Source of the DNA: Lachnospiraceae bacterium
GTDB lineage: Bacteria > Bacillota > Clostridia > Lachnospirales > Lachnospiraceae
Direction of reading: 5' to 3'
Assembly: GCA_029008035.1 (NCBI GenBank)
Contig: JAQXIY010000071.1
Coordinates: 1-32,259, forward strand
Length of the DNA stretch: 32,259 bases
Shown here: piece after piece, positions 1 to 8,288 of the stretch
Layout of the letters: each line of letters starts with the position of its first letter
Numbering within the stretch: the first letter of the stretch is position 1
Position numbers and translations under genes: made by a program
Notes under the pieces: generated by a model
Databases searched by the model: none
The model's input: only the letters and a program-made list of their open reading frames with translations
What the model was told of the DNA's origin: nothing

Positions 1-203
1 ATCACATTTAAGTCTACACTTCCATAATCATGTACAATACGATTTCGTAATCCGTACATTGCATTCCATGGAATATCTCTGTATTTCTTTTTGTAATCAT
101 CTGTAAGCTTCTTCGCATTCTCGGAAAGCTGTATCATGCGAAATAGCATAGAATCAAGCAACACTTCATTTGCATTGAGTTCCTCTATATATCTTAATCC
201 CAT
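1..203 (-). CDS. HEPN-domain (HepT/DUF86-like) toxin, partial
   Basis: This frame runs off the window's left edge, so the C-terminus is missing. The visible 67 residues contain the HEPN ribonuclease/AMPylation-target motif R-x4-H-x-Y (RNRIVHDY near residue 57), preceded by the helix typical of DUF86 proteins. It lies directly downstream of the MNT nucleotidyltransferase gene and overlaps its end, as in HepT/MntA toxin-antitoxin pairs, where MNT modifies the HEPN tyrosine and silences the RNase. The only in-frame ATG (203) leaves just about 9 residues before the conserved helix, and a TAA lies immediately upstream. Family members, from memory, carry about 25-30 more N-terminal residues, so an N-terminal deletion is likely. 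Family call is secure; intactness is doubtful. Confidence 0.75.
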   Translation of the reverse strand, partial: MGLRYIEELNANEVLLDSMLFRMIQLSENAKKLTDDYKKKYRDIPWNAMYGLRNRIVHDYGSVDLNV

Positions 204-649
204 CCTTTAGTATTTCCTGCGTCAATAGCATATTGTCCTTAAGCTGATTCATATCCAACACATCCACTTTCTTCTTCAATGCATTTCTTAAATCCTCAAC
301 CAGTCCGTAGAATTTTAAACCTTGTATATTTGTAGAGATTAGTAAGTCTACATCACTGGTAGGTTTTGCCGTTTCCTTTGCGTAAGAACCAAACAGATAG
401 CAAAAATTCACATCATATTTTTCAAAAACTTTTGCGCATTTTTCTTCAATATATGCAATATCTATAATTCCATGTTCCTCATCCACCGGATTAATTTCCG
501 CTATCTTTTCCAAAATATAATTGTATTTTAGAGTTCCTACCTTATCCTCGTCATTTTCATATGACTTATATGAGCGCAAAGAAATTCCAATCAAATCAGC
601 AACTTGTTGCTGCGTTAACTTCTTTTCTTAAATCTTTGAGATTATCCAT
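166..649 (-). pseudogene. MNT-family nucleotidyltransferase antitoxin with frameshifted N-terminal HTH
   Basis: The open frame 166-594 encodes an intact minimal nucleotidyltransferase domain with the G-S-x10-D-x-D signature (FGSYAKE...SDVDLL). It is the MntA-type antitoxin partner of the HEPN gene downstream. A proper start exists further upstream: ATG at 649 with GGAGG seven bases before it. That frame begins MDNLKDLRK and then hits a stop. Removing one A from the four-A run (623-626) joins it to LTQQQVADLIGISLRSYKSYEND, a classic Xre-type helix-turn-helix that continues into the MNT domain. The gene is therefore an HTH-MNT fusion broken by a one-base insertion. Alternatives are a homopolymer sequencing error, programmed +1 slippage, or internal initiation at 594 giving a domain-only protein. 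Confidence 0.7.
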
Positions 650-667
650 ATTTGCACCTCCATATAA

Positions 668-718
668 ATTATAGTGCAATATTTGCACTTTTTTAATTAT
701 AATGTGCAAATTTTGCAC
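668..718 (-). promoter_or_regulatory. Twin palindromic operators and promoter of the HEPN/MNT module
   Basis: Two near-identical palindromes sit upstream of the antitoxin ATG. The first, AGTGCAA-TAT-TTGCACT, is at 673-689; the second, GTGCAAA-T-TTTGCAC, is at 704-718. Their centres are 30 bp apart, about three helical turns, so both face the same side of the DNA. TATAAT elements on the minus strand lie at 668-673, touching the first palindrome, and at 696-701 between the two. This is the layout expected for autorepression by the HTH part of the antitoxin. The -35 elements are weak, so the exact promoter is uncertain. Confidence 0.55.
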
Positions 719-815
719 TTTTTAAATCATTATATTATGTGCATAGCATAATCATCTAAACAATTCTTATTCCTCTTACTTGTCCCAACTCTCATATAAT
801 ATGTGGTCCTATATC

Positions 816-1721
816 TCACCCTTCCAAATATCTCCTCAACTCATCCATCCGCTCCATGGCGTCCTCATACCCCAACCAGTATAATTCCCCTAACTTCTCC
901 ATATCGCTTTCCAACCGTCCCACAGTCACCGGCTGTGATGGAGCAATCACAAAGGCCTCGCCTCGTTGTTCCAATTCATCCACCCTGTCGCATTCCTCAT
1001 TATAACGGACATCACCCTGATCCAATGCTTTTGCAAATGCCGGATATTTCCTGTAAAATCTCTCAGCCACGCGCCGTTCTCCCGCCTGCTTGCGGTATCC
1101 TCGTTCTCTGGTCTTTATAATAATAATCTTATCAAATCCCTCATCCAAAGCCCACTGATAAGGGATTGCGCAGCTACAGCCCCCATCCAGACAAGGAGTC
1201 CCATCCACATCAATCATAGGGGATATGTATGGCATAGTAGCCGAGGCCTTGATGGCTGTCAAAATATTACTGCAATTGTTCACATCATAATACTCTGTAT
1301 TTCCGTTCAGACAGTTGGTAGCCACCGCAACAAAATGTCTGTCAGGACTTGTCAATCGTTCCTTATCAAGGGGATCCATCTCATCACATATTTTCAGTAA
1401 AAAATCCACATTGACAATACTCTTGCCAAGGAGCCATGCTTTAGCGCCAATATATCTGGAATCGTGGCGATACTTAAGATTTGTCCTGGCGGATCTTCCC
1501 AGTTGCCCTGCCACATAATTCATAGCTGCAAGAGCTCCCGCACTAACGCCAATGACGGTATGAATGTTGATATCCTGTTCCAAAAATGCATCCAATACCC
1601 CCTGATTGTACAAGCCGCGAAAAGCGCCACCTTCCAACACCAGACATCCCTTTTGTATAGGACCTGAATTTTTTCCTTCCGGCAAGTCATCCCAACCGGA
1701 ATATATTTTTGTCTTTCTCAT
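816..1721 (-). CDS. Patatin-like phospholipase family protein
   Basis: A 301-residue protein with the full patatin signature: oxyanion loop GGAFRG at residues 31-36, nucleophile elbow GVSAG at 58-62 (catalytic Ser60) and the dyad aspartate in DGG at 179-181. It resembles the bacterial YjjU/RssA-type patatins, predicted lipid acyl hydrolases acting at the cytoplasmic membrane face; the substrate is unknown. There is no signal peptide and length is normal for the family. The ATG start has GGAG nine bases upstream. It stands alone, separated from both neighbours by more than 150 bases. Confidence 0.88.
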   Translation of the reverse strand: MRKTKIYSGWDDLPEGKNSGPIQKGCLVLEGGAFRGLYNQGVLDAFLEQDINIHTVIGVSAGALAAMNYVAGQLGRSARTNLKYRHDSRYIGAKAWLLGKSIVNVDFLLKICDEMDPLDKERLTSPDRHFVAVATNCLNGNTEYYDVNNCSNILTAIKASATMPYISPMIDVDGTPCLDGGCSCAIPYQWALDEGFDKIIIIKTRERGYRKQAGERRVAERFYRKYPAFAKALDQGDVRYNEECDRVDELEQRGEAFVIAPSQPVTVGRLESDMEKLGELYWLGYEDAMERMDELRRYLEG

Positions 1722-1767
1722 ATACCGAATCTCCTCACAGTGCTACATGTGATTTTCATACAACCAT

Positions 1768-1773
1768 ATTATA
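1768..1773 (-). promoter_or_regulatory. Probable -10 element for the patatin gene
   Basis: A consensus TATAAT on the minus strand lies about 47 bases before the patatin ATG. The matching -35 region is poor (GCGCAT at 17 bp spacing), so this is a tentative promoter. Confidence 0.35.
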
Positions 1774-1780
1774 ACAAATC

Positions 1781-2051
1781 TCAAATATCTATGCGCCAAA
1801 TTTTTGCCTCATCTTTCATATGCTTACCCCATATTGGTTTCATACCAATATTCTCATTCCACGCATATTGGTATGCAGATTTTACCTCTTCTAGCCACCT
1901 TTTTCGTACCATCGTTGTTTGTACCATATAGTTTGGCATGAATATGCCTCAAAATCCTGTCATTGCTCTGCAATATTTTCATACTTTGCTCAAAGGCTTC
2001 CACGATTTAGTATGAAACCACATCCCAGTTGCCCTTATATCCCCGTTTCAC
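1781..2051 (-). pseudogene. Degraded reading frame of unknown origin
   Basis: The 450-base gap between the patatin and SDR genes holds no intact gene. On the minus strand a coding-like frame runs from about 2051 (VKRGYKGNWDVVSY), meets an in-frame TAA at 2007-2009 and continues as VEAFEQSMKILQSNDRILR... to about 1885. A second frame, ATG 1939 to TGA 1781 (52 codons, ending EAKIWRIDI), overlaps it and looks like its continuation after a frameshift. Composition is protein-like, but I recognise no family. It could be a gene remnant or chance. Confidence 0.25.
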
Positions 2052-2060
2052 ACCTTTAAT

Positions 2061-2098
2061 ACAAAAAGAGTTGATGTATATTTCACATACATCAACTC
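2061..2098 (-). terminator. Intrinsic terminator after the SDR gene
   Basis: A 12-bp perfect inverted repeat (GAGTTGATGTAT at 2068-2079 and its complement at 2087-2098, 7-nt loop) is followed on the minus strand by TTTTTGT. It lies about 72 bases after the SDR stop codon. Confidence 0.8.
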
Positions 2099-2170
2099 TC
2101 CTCATGCAGATACTCTATCTACGCCCAGTCACCCCACAAGGGTAACCATATAAATTCATAATTCCCAGAA

Positions 2171-2935
2171 TTACAATGTACTACCAAAATCAGTAACAAT
2201 AGCCTGTCCTGTGATTGCTCTTGATTCATCTGTTGCCAGGAATAACAAGATATTAGCAACATCTTCCGGCATACAAGGCTGTACTTTCAAGTCTCCGTGC
2301 TTTGCCATCTGCCCAAACATATCCGCATCCATATTGGCCGGATTCATGCCTGCCACCATGGGTGTAACGATAGTTCCCGGACAAACTGCATTACAGCGAA
2401 CCCCGGTGCCTGCAAAACGGAGTGCGGTATGTCTTGTGATACCGATAACTGCCGCCTTAGATGCCACATAAGCAGCACCGCCACAACCCATGACACCTGC
2501 AACGGAAGCCACATTGACAATGGAACCGCCACCTGCTTCTGCCATCTTGTTGCTGGCAGCACGCATACAGTACATGGTTCCCTTGGTGTTGATATCAATA
2601 ATGCGATCCAAATCCGCATCTACCACTCTATCGATTGGCTTCAATCCTTCTTCCAATACACCTGCGCTGTTAATCAGTACATCAACCTTGCCGTAAGTCT
2701 CTACAGTCTTTGCAATCAGATGATCGGCATCCTCCGGCTTAGAAATATCGCATACCACCGGCAAAACCTCGCCTCCTGCCGCTCTTACTTTCTCTGCCAC
2801 CTCTTCCAACTGTGGCTGACGGCGAGCACTGATAACCACCTTCGCCCCTTCCTTGGCAAAAAGCAGTGCTGTGGCGGCTCCCACCCCGGAATTACCTCCT
2901 GTAATAATTGCAACTTTGTCTTGTAAACGTCCCAT
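2171..2935 (-). CDS. Short-chain dehydrogenase/reductase (SDR)
   Basis: A classical 254-residue SDR, presumably an NAD(P)-dependent alcohol/ketone oxidoreductase. The Rossmann motif TGGNSGVG is at residues 12-19, NSAG replaces the usual NNAG, and the catalytic Ser and YVASK (YxxxK) lie in the middle of the chain. The C-terminus (DFGSTL) is typical. The start at 2935 was chosen because AAGGAGG lies eight bases upstream; the longer frame to 3013 has no ribosome-binding site and adds non-SDR sequence. The substrate cannot be told from sequence. It is 89 bases downstream of the hybrid kinase and may be read partly from that operon. Confidence 0.9.
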   Translation of the reverse strand: MGRLQDKVAIITGGNSGVGAATALLFAKEGAKVVISARRQPQLEEVAEKVRAAGGEVLPVVCDISKPEDADHLIAKTVETYGKVDVLINSAGVLEEGLKPIDRVVDADLDRIIDINTKGTMYCMRAASNKMAEAGGGSIVNVASVAGVMGCGGAAYVASKAAVIGITRHTALRFAGTGVRCNAVCPGTIVTPMVAGMNPANMDADMFGQMAKHGDLKVQPCMPEDVANILLFLATDESRAITGQAIVTDFGSTL

Positions 2936-2951
2936 AGTAAAAAACCTCCTT

Positions 2952-2969
2952 ATACAATAATAATTGTAT
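2952..2969 (-). promoter_or_regulatory. Inverted repeat upstream of the SDR start (possible operator)
   Basis: ATACAAT and ATTGTAT separated by 4 bp lie just upstream of the SDR ribosome-binding site. A weak promoter (TTAAAC, 17 bp, TACAAT) would place the -10 inside the repeat. No regulator gene is adjacent. Confidence 0.35.
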
Positions 2970-3024
2970 TTAATCCGTACAATCAGTTTAACGCATCCAT
3001 CATCTGATGACAAGCCAAAATCCT

Positions 3025-5613
3025 CTAATTACCACATAAAACAAATCGCCCATTCAACACATCATAAATGGTCCGCAGAAACATAGGCACGTCGATAGGT
3101 TTTGCAATATGGGCCTGCATCCCCGCTGCAATGGCATTCTTCTTGTCCTCCTCAAAAGCATTGGCCGTCATGGCAATAATTTTTATGGATGCCTTCTTCT
3201 CATCCTCCATATTTCGTATGATGGAGGTAGCCTTGTATCCGTCCATATTTGGCATTTGGATATCCATCAAAATCACGTCATAATATCCCCCATCCTGTCG
3301 CTCCAGCATATCGATGCAAATAATACCATCTTTTGCCCATGACACTTCACATCCGGAGTCCTCCAGAATGGCAATTACAATCTCCGCATTCAGTTCATTG
3401 TCCTCCGCCACAAGAACTCTCTTACCCGCCAGGGAAATCTCCTCTCTGTCTTTGCTCCCCATATCGTCTTCGGCTAAATCTTCTATTCCGGTGGCTATTC
3501 TGTGACATAAGGTGATGGTCACCTTAGTTCCCGCCCCAAGTTTACTTTCCACCAAAATAGTGCCTTTCATCAAATCCACCAGTTTCTTGGTGATTCCCAT
3601 ACCCAGTCCGGTACCGATGATGCGACTCTCTGTAGAATTTCTCTCTCTGGTAAACTCATCAAAGATATGAGGCAAGAACTCCTCTGACATACCGATTCCC
3701 GTATCCCATATCACCGTCTGATAGCACACCCGTTCCTTATCTTCACATGAAAGTTGTCGAATTGTCAGCTCAATCCTTCCCCCTTCCGGCGTATACTTCA
3801 CCGCATTACTTAGGATATTGAGAAAAATCTGTTCCAATTTGGTCAAATCAACGAACACCTGCTCCTGGGTCACATCCAAATTTGTCTGCAAGGTGAGATG
3901 TTTCTTTTCCAATTCTTCTAGGAAAACTGTTGTAAGATTCTCATAGAACTTTGGAATATCGCAAAAGTCATCATCGTCCAAAGAGGCTTTCCCGCTTTCA
4001 ATCCTAGCCAAATCCAAAACATTGCTGATAAGATTTGACAGGCACTCACCGGAGACTTTAATTTTCTCCACACACCGGGCAAACTCCACTTCATCATCCT
4101 TACACTGAACCAGTCGGTTGGTAAATCCCAGAATCGCATTCATAGGTGTGCGAATATCATGGGACATGTTAAAGAGAAATCTGGACTTTGCCTCGTTGGC
4201 TGCCTGAGCACTGTAGTAAGCATCCTGCAATGTTTTCTGAGTAGCTATCTCCTTTTCCCGCTCCTCGGTAATATCCACCACTCCCAATACAAACCGTTTG
4301 TTTTTGCTATCCGGCAATATCGTCGCAATCATCCGAAAAGCCTTTTTCTCACCGTTGTGATCTGCTCTGAATTCATAATTATAAAAGGTGCCCTCTCCAC
4401 TGAGTTGCGTTTTCAAATTCATGAGAGAATAGTGTTTCAAAAAGATTTCCTTTTCCTCTTCAACGACAAAGCGGCTTGCATAATCTGCTATGCACTCTGT
4501 CCAGGAAAGGCTCTCGCACATAGCCCGACCATAATATTGTTTGATAAAATTTGACATACGAAAAGCGGTGGCAAGCCCACTTTCCGCATCAACGAGATAC
4601 ACAGAACTGTACTCTTTGCCAAGGACCTCAATCAAACCTATGTATTCTGCGTTTTGTTCCTTGTTTTTTCTCGTATGCTCCCATGTAATATACAGGAAAT
4701 ACAACAGAAAGAGAACTACAATAATGCTCACAACAAGTATGGATTTCACCGTGGATGCCTTCATAGCGTTGTCTAAGGACTCCGACGGAACAATCTGAAT
4801 CACACACCAATCTGCATTCTTCACTCCGGAGATACAACAAATGGCATCCCCTGATTTATCGTGAAATTCAAAGATAGTCTTATCGCCGTCATCCTTAAAA
4901 CTTTCCAGCATGGAAAAAGCTTCATCCGAAGCTCCCATAATTTTTTTTAGGTACATTTGTATGTTTCTGTTCTCCTGAGCGATATCAACAGTGGACGCAA
5001 TGATATTCCCATCATTGTCGCACAGAAATCCCAGAAGTTTTTCCCCGGAAAAGGAAGTCTCCAGCAACGGCTTTATATCCGTATTCCCTCCCATCGTTCC
5101 GTTGAAAACCCCTACAATTTTCCCATCGTAGTAAAGAGGTGTATAGAAATTCAATAGGGTTTCCTTGGAATTCCTTGGAGAATCATCAACCCAAATTCCC
5201 GTCTCCCCTTGCATCCCTCGCTGATAATATTCCCTCTCACCGGCATCAAAAGGTTCGCCACCACCATTCACCGTATTCCATCCGTTTGCTTGGACGTACT
5301 CTATAGAGTTAAAGGGTGTATTATCCAGTACAAGTTCCAACATTTCGTTGGCATCCCCTATAACCTCACTGTTCATATTCTGGGAGGCAGACTGAGATGC
5401 CAACTGAATGCTGCTCATTGCATAACCGATGGAAGATGAAACTTCATTGGAAATGGATGTGGCGTTCTGCCGAACCGCATTTACCGCCTGTTTCTTTAAA
5501 TCCACTCCAATAGAATAGGTGTAAACATACACAGCTCCCACAATACACACTGCAATCAGAATCAGAATGAGTGTTTTTTTACTTTTTCTCTTATCATAAA
5601 CATCCGTACTCAA
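3025..5613 (-). CDS. Hybrid sensor histidine kinase with dCache-like sensor and receiver domain
   Basis: An 862-residue membrane kinase. Order: TM1 (about 14-34), extracytoplasmic Cache-like sensor (about 35-285, with the WVDDSPR and FYTPLYYDGKIVGV patterns of dCache domains), TM2 (about 290-310), PAS-like region (320-450), HisKA with phospho-acceptor His485 (FNMSHDIRTPMN), HATPase with the N-box near 599-603, DTGIGM 637-642 and GTGLGM 667-672, and a C-terminal receiver with Asp784 (LMDIQMPNMDGY) and Lys838. All catalytic residues are present. There is no DNA-binding output, so it must relay through another protein. The start is TTG at 5613 with GGCGGAAG eight bases upstream; no in-frame ATG is near. 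It begins 15 bases after the flavin reductase stop, implying one operon. The ligand is unknown. Confidence 0.92.
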   Translation of the reverse strand: MSTDVYDKRKSKKTLILILIAVCIVGAVYVYTYSIGVDLKKQAVNAVRQNATSISNEVSSSIGYAMSSIQLASQSASQNMNSEVIGDANEMLELVLDNTPFNSIEYVQANGWNTVNGGGEPFDAGEREYYQRGMQGETGIWVDDSPRNSKETLLNFYTPLYYDGKIVGVFNGTMGGNTDIKPLLETSFSGEKLLGFLCDNDGNIIASTVDIAQENRNIQMYLKKIMGASDEAFSMLESFKDDGDKTIFEFHDKSGDAICCISGVKNADWCVIQIVPSESLDNAMKASTVKSILVVSIIVVLFLLYFLYITWEHTRKNKEQNAEYIGLIEVLGKEYSSVYLVDAESGLATAFRMSNFIKQYYGRAMCESLSWTECIADYASRFVVEEEKEIFLKHYSLMNLKTQLSGEGTFYNYEFRADHNGEKKAFRMIATILPDSKNKRFVLGVVDITEEREKEIATQKTLQDAYYSAQAANEAKSRFLFNMSHDIRTPMNAILGFTNRLVQCKDDEVEFARCVEKIKVSGECLSNLISNVLDLARIESGKASLDDDDFCDIPKFYENLTTVFLEELEKKHLTLQTNLDVTQEQVFVDLTKLEQIFLNILSNAVKYTPEGGRIELTIRQLSCEDKERVCYQTVIWDTGIGMSEEFLPHIFDEFTRERNSTESRIIGTGLGMGITKKLVDLMKGTILVESKLGAGTKVTITLCHRIATGIEDLAEDDMGSKDREEISLAGKRVLVAEDNELNAEIVIAILEDSGCEVSWAKDGIICIDMLERQDGGYYDVILMDIQMPNMDGYKATSIIRNMEDEKKASIKIIAMTANAFEEDKKNAIAAGMQAHIAKPIDVPMFLRTIYDVLNGRFVLCGN

Positions 5614-5628
5614 TTGTAAAACTTCCGC

Positions 5629-6249
5629 CTAGCCTACTTTTTCAAAATCTGATGCAGGATGTTTGCACAGAGGACAAATGAAATCTTCCGGCAACTCCTC
5701 CCCCACATATTCGTATCCGCAAATCCGACAGCGCCACACTGTCTGCCCTGTCTCCGTGGTACGCACCTTTTCCGGCTTTGGCTTAATATTCTGTTGATAG
5801 TACTCATAGGTTATGGAAGGCACATCACTGAGCACCTCCATATCTGTGATGGTACCAATAAACATGGTATGTGATCCAAGGTCCTCCGTCTTTTCCACCT
5901 TGACGGAAATATATGCATTGGTTCCTTCCAGCACATATGGTATGCCATTGGCTCCTCTCTTCCATCCGTCGAAATACTGAAACTTCTCCACATCTCTCCC
6001 AGACTGAAATCCGAAGCGTTTAAACAGGGCAAAAGCAGCGTCCTGTGCAATCACAGAAACCGTAAACTCCCCTGTCTCCTGAATCATATCGTGGGTAAGG
6101 TTAGACTTATTTACCGCAATACTGATCTGATTCGGCTCAGATGCCGCTTGAATGGCAGTATTGATTATACAGCCATTGTCCTTATCTCCTTGCTTCGCTG
6201 TCAGCACAAACAATCCATATGTGAGCTTGTACATTGCTTTTTTGTCCAT
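5629..6249 (-). CDS. Flavin reductase domain - rubredoxin fusion (high-molecular-weight rubredoxin type)
   Basis: A 206-residue cytoplasmic redox protein. An N-terminal FMN-binding flavin reductase domain (about 1-160, split-barrel type, with NKSNLTHDMI and FTVSVIAQDA segments) is joined to a short C-terminal rubredoxin-like domain with two CxxC knuckles (CRIC and CPLC) that bind one iron. Such fusions (Hrb-type in acetogens) pass electrons from NAD(P)H to flavodiiron proteins during O2 or NO detoxification; the partner is not in this window. The start at 6249 was chosen over an upstream in-frame ATG because GGAGGG sits just before it. Confidence 0.88.
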   Translation of the reverse strand: MDKKAMYKLTYGLFVLTAKQGDKDNGCIINTAIQAASEPNQISIAVNKSNLTHDMIQETGEFTVSVIAQDAAFALFKRFGFQSGRDVEKFQYFDGWKRGANGIPYVLEGTNAYISVKVEKTEDLGSHTMFIGTITDMEVLSDVPSITYEYYQQNIKPKPEKVRTTETGQTVWRCRICGYEYVGEELPEDFICPLCKHPASDFEKVG

Positions 6250-6286
6250 TGTAGTCCCTCCAATCATATTTTGTTATCTTTTCTTT

Positions 6287-6314
6287 ATGATACCAAATCT
6301 CCTTCAATTCTCAA
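6287..6314 (-). promoter_or_regulatory. Sigma-A promoter of the flavin reductase-kinase operon
   Basis: TTGAGA (6309-6314) and TATCAT (6287-6292) are separated by 16 bp on the minus strand, about 38 bases before the start codon. Confidence 0.55.
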
Positions 6315-6363
6315 CCAATTTTTTCAACCATATTTATTATATATGTGGTAAAATGTAAAAAAG

Positions 6364-6383
6364 GTGTCGAGTTTTGTCGACAC
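6364..6383 (+). promoter_or_regulatory. Palindrome in the EAL gene leader
   Basis: GTGTCGA and TCGACAC flank a 6-nt loop and end eight bases before the GGGGGA ribosome-binding site. It could be an operator or an mRNA hairpin affecting translation. Confidence 0.4.
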
Positions 6384-6401
6384 ATCATTGGGGGACACAA
6401 T

Positions 6402-8288
6402 ATGTTATATGTTTTTCACTATGACGTGGCAGCCATCGTTGTCACATCTCTGATGTTGTTAATTTTTCTACTGAGAAACAAATACGACTCCAAGTCCAAC
6501 GGCCTCTTTTTGTGCATCATTATATGTAATCTGTTGGCAGCTTTGTTCGATTTAATCAGTTGTTTCACCATTTCTTACCCCCGAAATTATGCCCTTTGGT
6601 TTAACTATCTGGTGTCCCTGGGCTATCTGCTCTTTTACAATTTTGTTATTGTGTTTTCCTTTGCCTATATCGATTCCAAAGGCAAAATCACAAGACAGTT
6701 GCATCTGGTCAAAAGAGTTTGCATCGCCTTATTTCTTTTTTACATCATCTCCATTTGCACCTCGCCGTTTACTCACGCAGTGGCATACTTTGACAAAAAT
6801 GTCACCTATTGCCATGGCTTCCTTATGCCCATTTTTTATGCGATACCTTTTTTGTTGTTTGGTTGGGAAATCTATATTTTTTATGCGGCCCGGAAACGTT
6901 TCAACAAATACCAGATTATCGCCAGTGTTTTTATGATTGTAAGTATGGCCGGTTCTGTTGCACTTAACATCATTCAAACTCGCGTTATTACGGGCTCATT
7001 TACCATGTCCCTAATTATCATCTTTATCTATGTGACCTTTGAGAACCCCTCCTATTATTGCTATCTGGATACCCAATGTCTCAACAAACGGGCACTTCAC
7101 GAGAAATTGCATCGTATGTTGATGAGGGACGAATCCTTACAGGGCGTTGTTTTCTCTATTACAAACTGCTCCCTTTTCCAGTATTATTACAGTAAGACAG
7201 ACCAGGTTCAACTTTTGGGAAAGGTGGCGGATATTCTATACCGTCACTACAAAACCCGTGTCTTTTTCCTGTCAGATGACACCTTCTTTATTCACACCAA
7301 TGAGGAACAGGCGGATATCATCAATCAGGTGTGGAATCTTTTTGCAGTGCCTGTAGATGCTGAGACCATTCGTCAGAAAATAGAACTTAATTTTTCAACG
7401 GTAGATGTTAAGGTATCAGATGTCTATGACGTGGAACTTCTCATCGAAAATATTGACGACAATGTAGATATGAAGAATTATCAACAAAAGATTGACCTGC
7501 TAAAGAAGAGTATTGTGCATCGGGAAGAGGTGGTATCCGCTGTGAAACGTGCCATCCAAAACGACAGTTTTCAGGTTTACTTCCAGCCTATTCGCAATCT
7601 GAAAACCAACTGTTACGATTGCGCTGAGGCCTTGATTCGACTCCGGGATGACAAATTGGGCTTTATCAATCCCGAAGAAATGATTATCTTATCGGAGCAG
7701 CATGGACTGATTAACGAAGTGGGAGAAATCGTTTTCCGCAAAGTTTGCAAATGTATCCGTGACAATCGACTGGAATATCTTGGGGTGAAGTATGTGGATG
7801 TGAATCTCTCTCCCATACAGTGTATGACCCCCACGCTCAGTGACACACTATTCACCATAATGAATGAATACCACATTAAACCCAGTCAGATTAATCTGGA
7901 AATCACAGAGACAGCTAAGTCGGATCACAATATGGTAATTCAAAACAACATTAATATTTTGTCCGGTCATGGTGTGGGATTTGCCATTGACGATTATGGT
8001 TCCGGATTTGCTACTGCCAACTATCTGTTCCATTATCCGATTTCCGTGGTAAAGATTGACAAACAAATCCTTTGGCAGGCAATGAAGGATGAAACCGCTT
8101 TAATTGTTTTTCAAAATATGGTGGAATTAATCAAGAAATTAAATAAAAAAATCGTTGTGGAAGGCGGGGAAACCCGAGAAATGATCGATTTACTGATAAA
8201 CGAAGGATGTGACTACTGTCAGGGATACTACTTCTCCAAGCCATTGGAGGAGGAAGCCTTCATCAACTTCCTCCACGCCAATCATTAA
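6402..8288 (+). CDS. Membrane-anchored EAL-domain c-di-GMP phosphodiesterase with degenerate GGDEF
   Basis: A 628-residue protein. About seven hydrophobic segments occupy residues 1-210. A degenerate GGDEF-like region follows (about 220-370) with no GGDEF motif (LSDDTFFI stands at the site). The EAL domain fills residues about 385-625. The EAL motif (AEALIR, about 409) and the metal/catalytic residues look intact: NLS, LEITET, AIDDYGSGF (about 530), KID, VVEGGET (E near 585) and QGYYFSKPL. It should hydrolyse c-di-GMP to pGpG, with the membrane part as sensor. ATG 6402 was chosen because GGGGGA lies seven bases upstream; the longer frame from 6345 has no such site. It is the lone plus-strand gene here and converges on the next gene with overlapping stop codons. 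Confidence 0.9.
   Translation: MLYVFHYDVAAIVVTSLMLLIFLLRNKYDSKSNGLFLCIIICNLLAALFDLISCFTISYPRNYALWFNYLVSLGYLLFYNFVIVFSFAYIDSKGKITRQLHLVKRVCIALFLFYIISICTSPFTHAVAYFDKNVTYCHGFLMPIFYAIPFLLFGWEIYIFYAARKRFNKYQIIASVFMIVSMAGSVALNIIQTRVITGSFTMSLIIIFIYVTFENPSYYCYLDTQCLNKRALHEKLHRMLMRDESLQGVVFSITNCSLFQYYYSKTDQVQLLGKVADILYRHYKTRVFFLSDDTFFIHTNEEQADIINQVWNLFAVPVDAETIRQKIELNFSTVDVKVSDVYDVELLIENIDDNVDMKNYQQKIDLLKKSIVHREEVVSAVKRAIQNDSFQVYFQPIRNLKTNCYDCAEALIRLRDDKLGFINPEEMIILSEQHGLINEVGEIVFRKVCKCIRDNRLEYLGVKYVDVNLSPIQCMTPTLSDTLFTIMNEYHIKPSQINLEITETAKSDHNMVIQNNINILSGHGVGFAIDDYGSGFATANYLFHYPISVVKIDKQILWQAMKDETALIVFQNMVELIKKLNKKIVVEGGETREMIDLLINEGCDYCQGYYFSKPLEEEAFINFLHANH

Noticed and set aside
803-1667. Several plus-strand open frames opposite the patatin gene
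   Set aside because: Antisense frames with atypical composition and no ribosome-binding sites; the minus-strand gene has full catalytic motifs.
2936-3013. 26-residue N-terminal extension of the SDR protein
   Set aside because: Lacks a ribosome-binding site and precedes the standard SDR N-terminus, which has AAGGAGG before its own ATG.
6375-6382. TTGTCGAC in the EAL leader as a Spo0A box
   Set aside because: It has a mismatch at the last position and is fully explained as one arm of the palindrome at 6364-6383.
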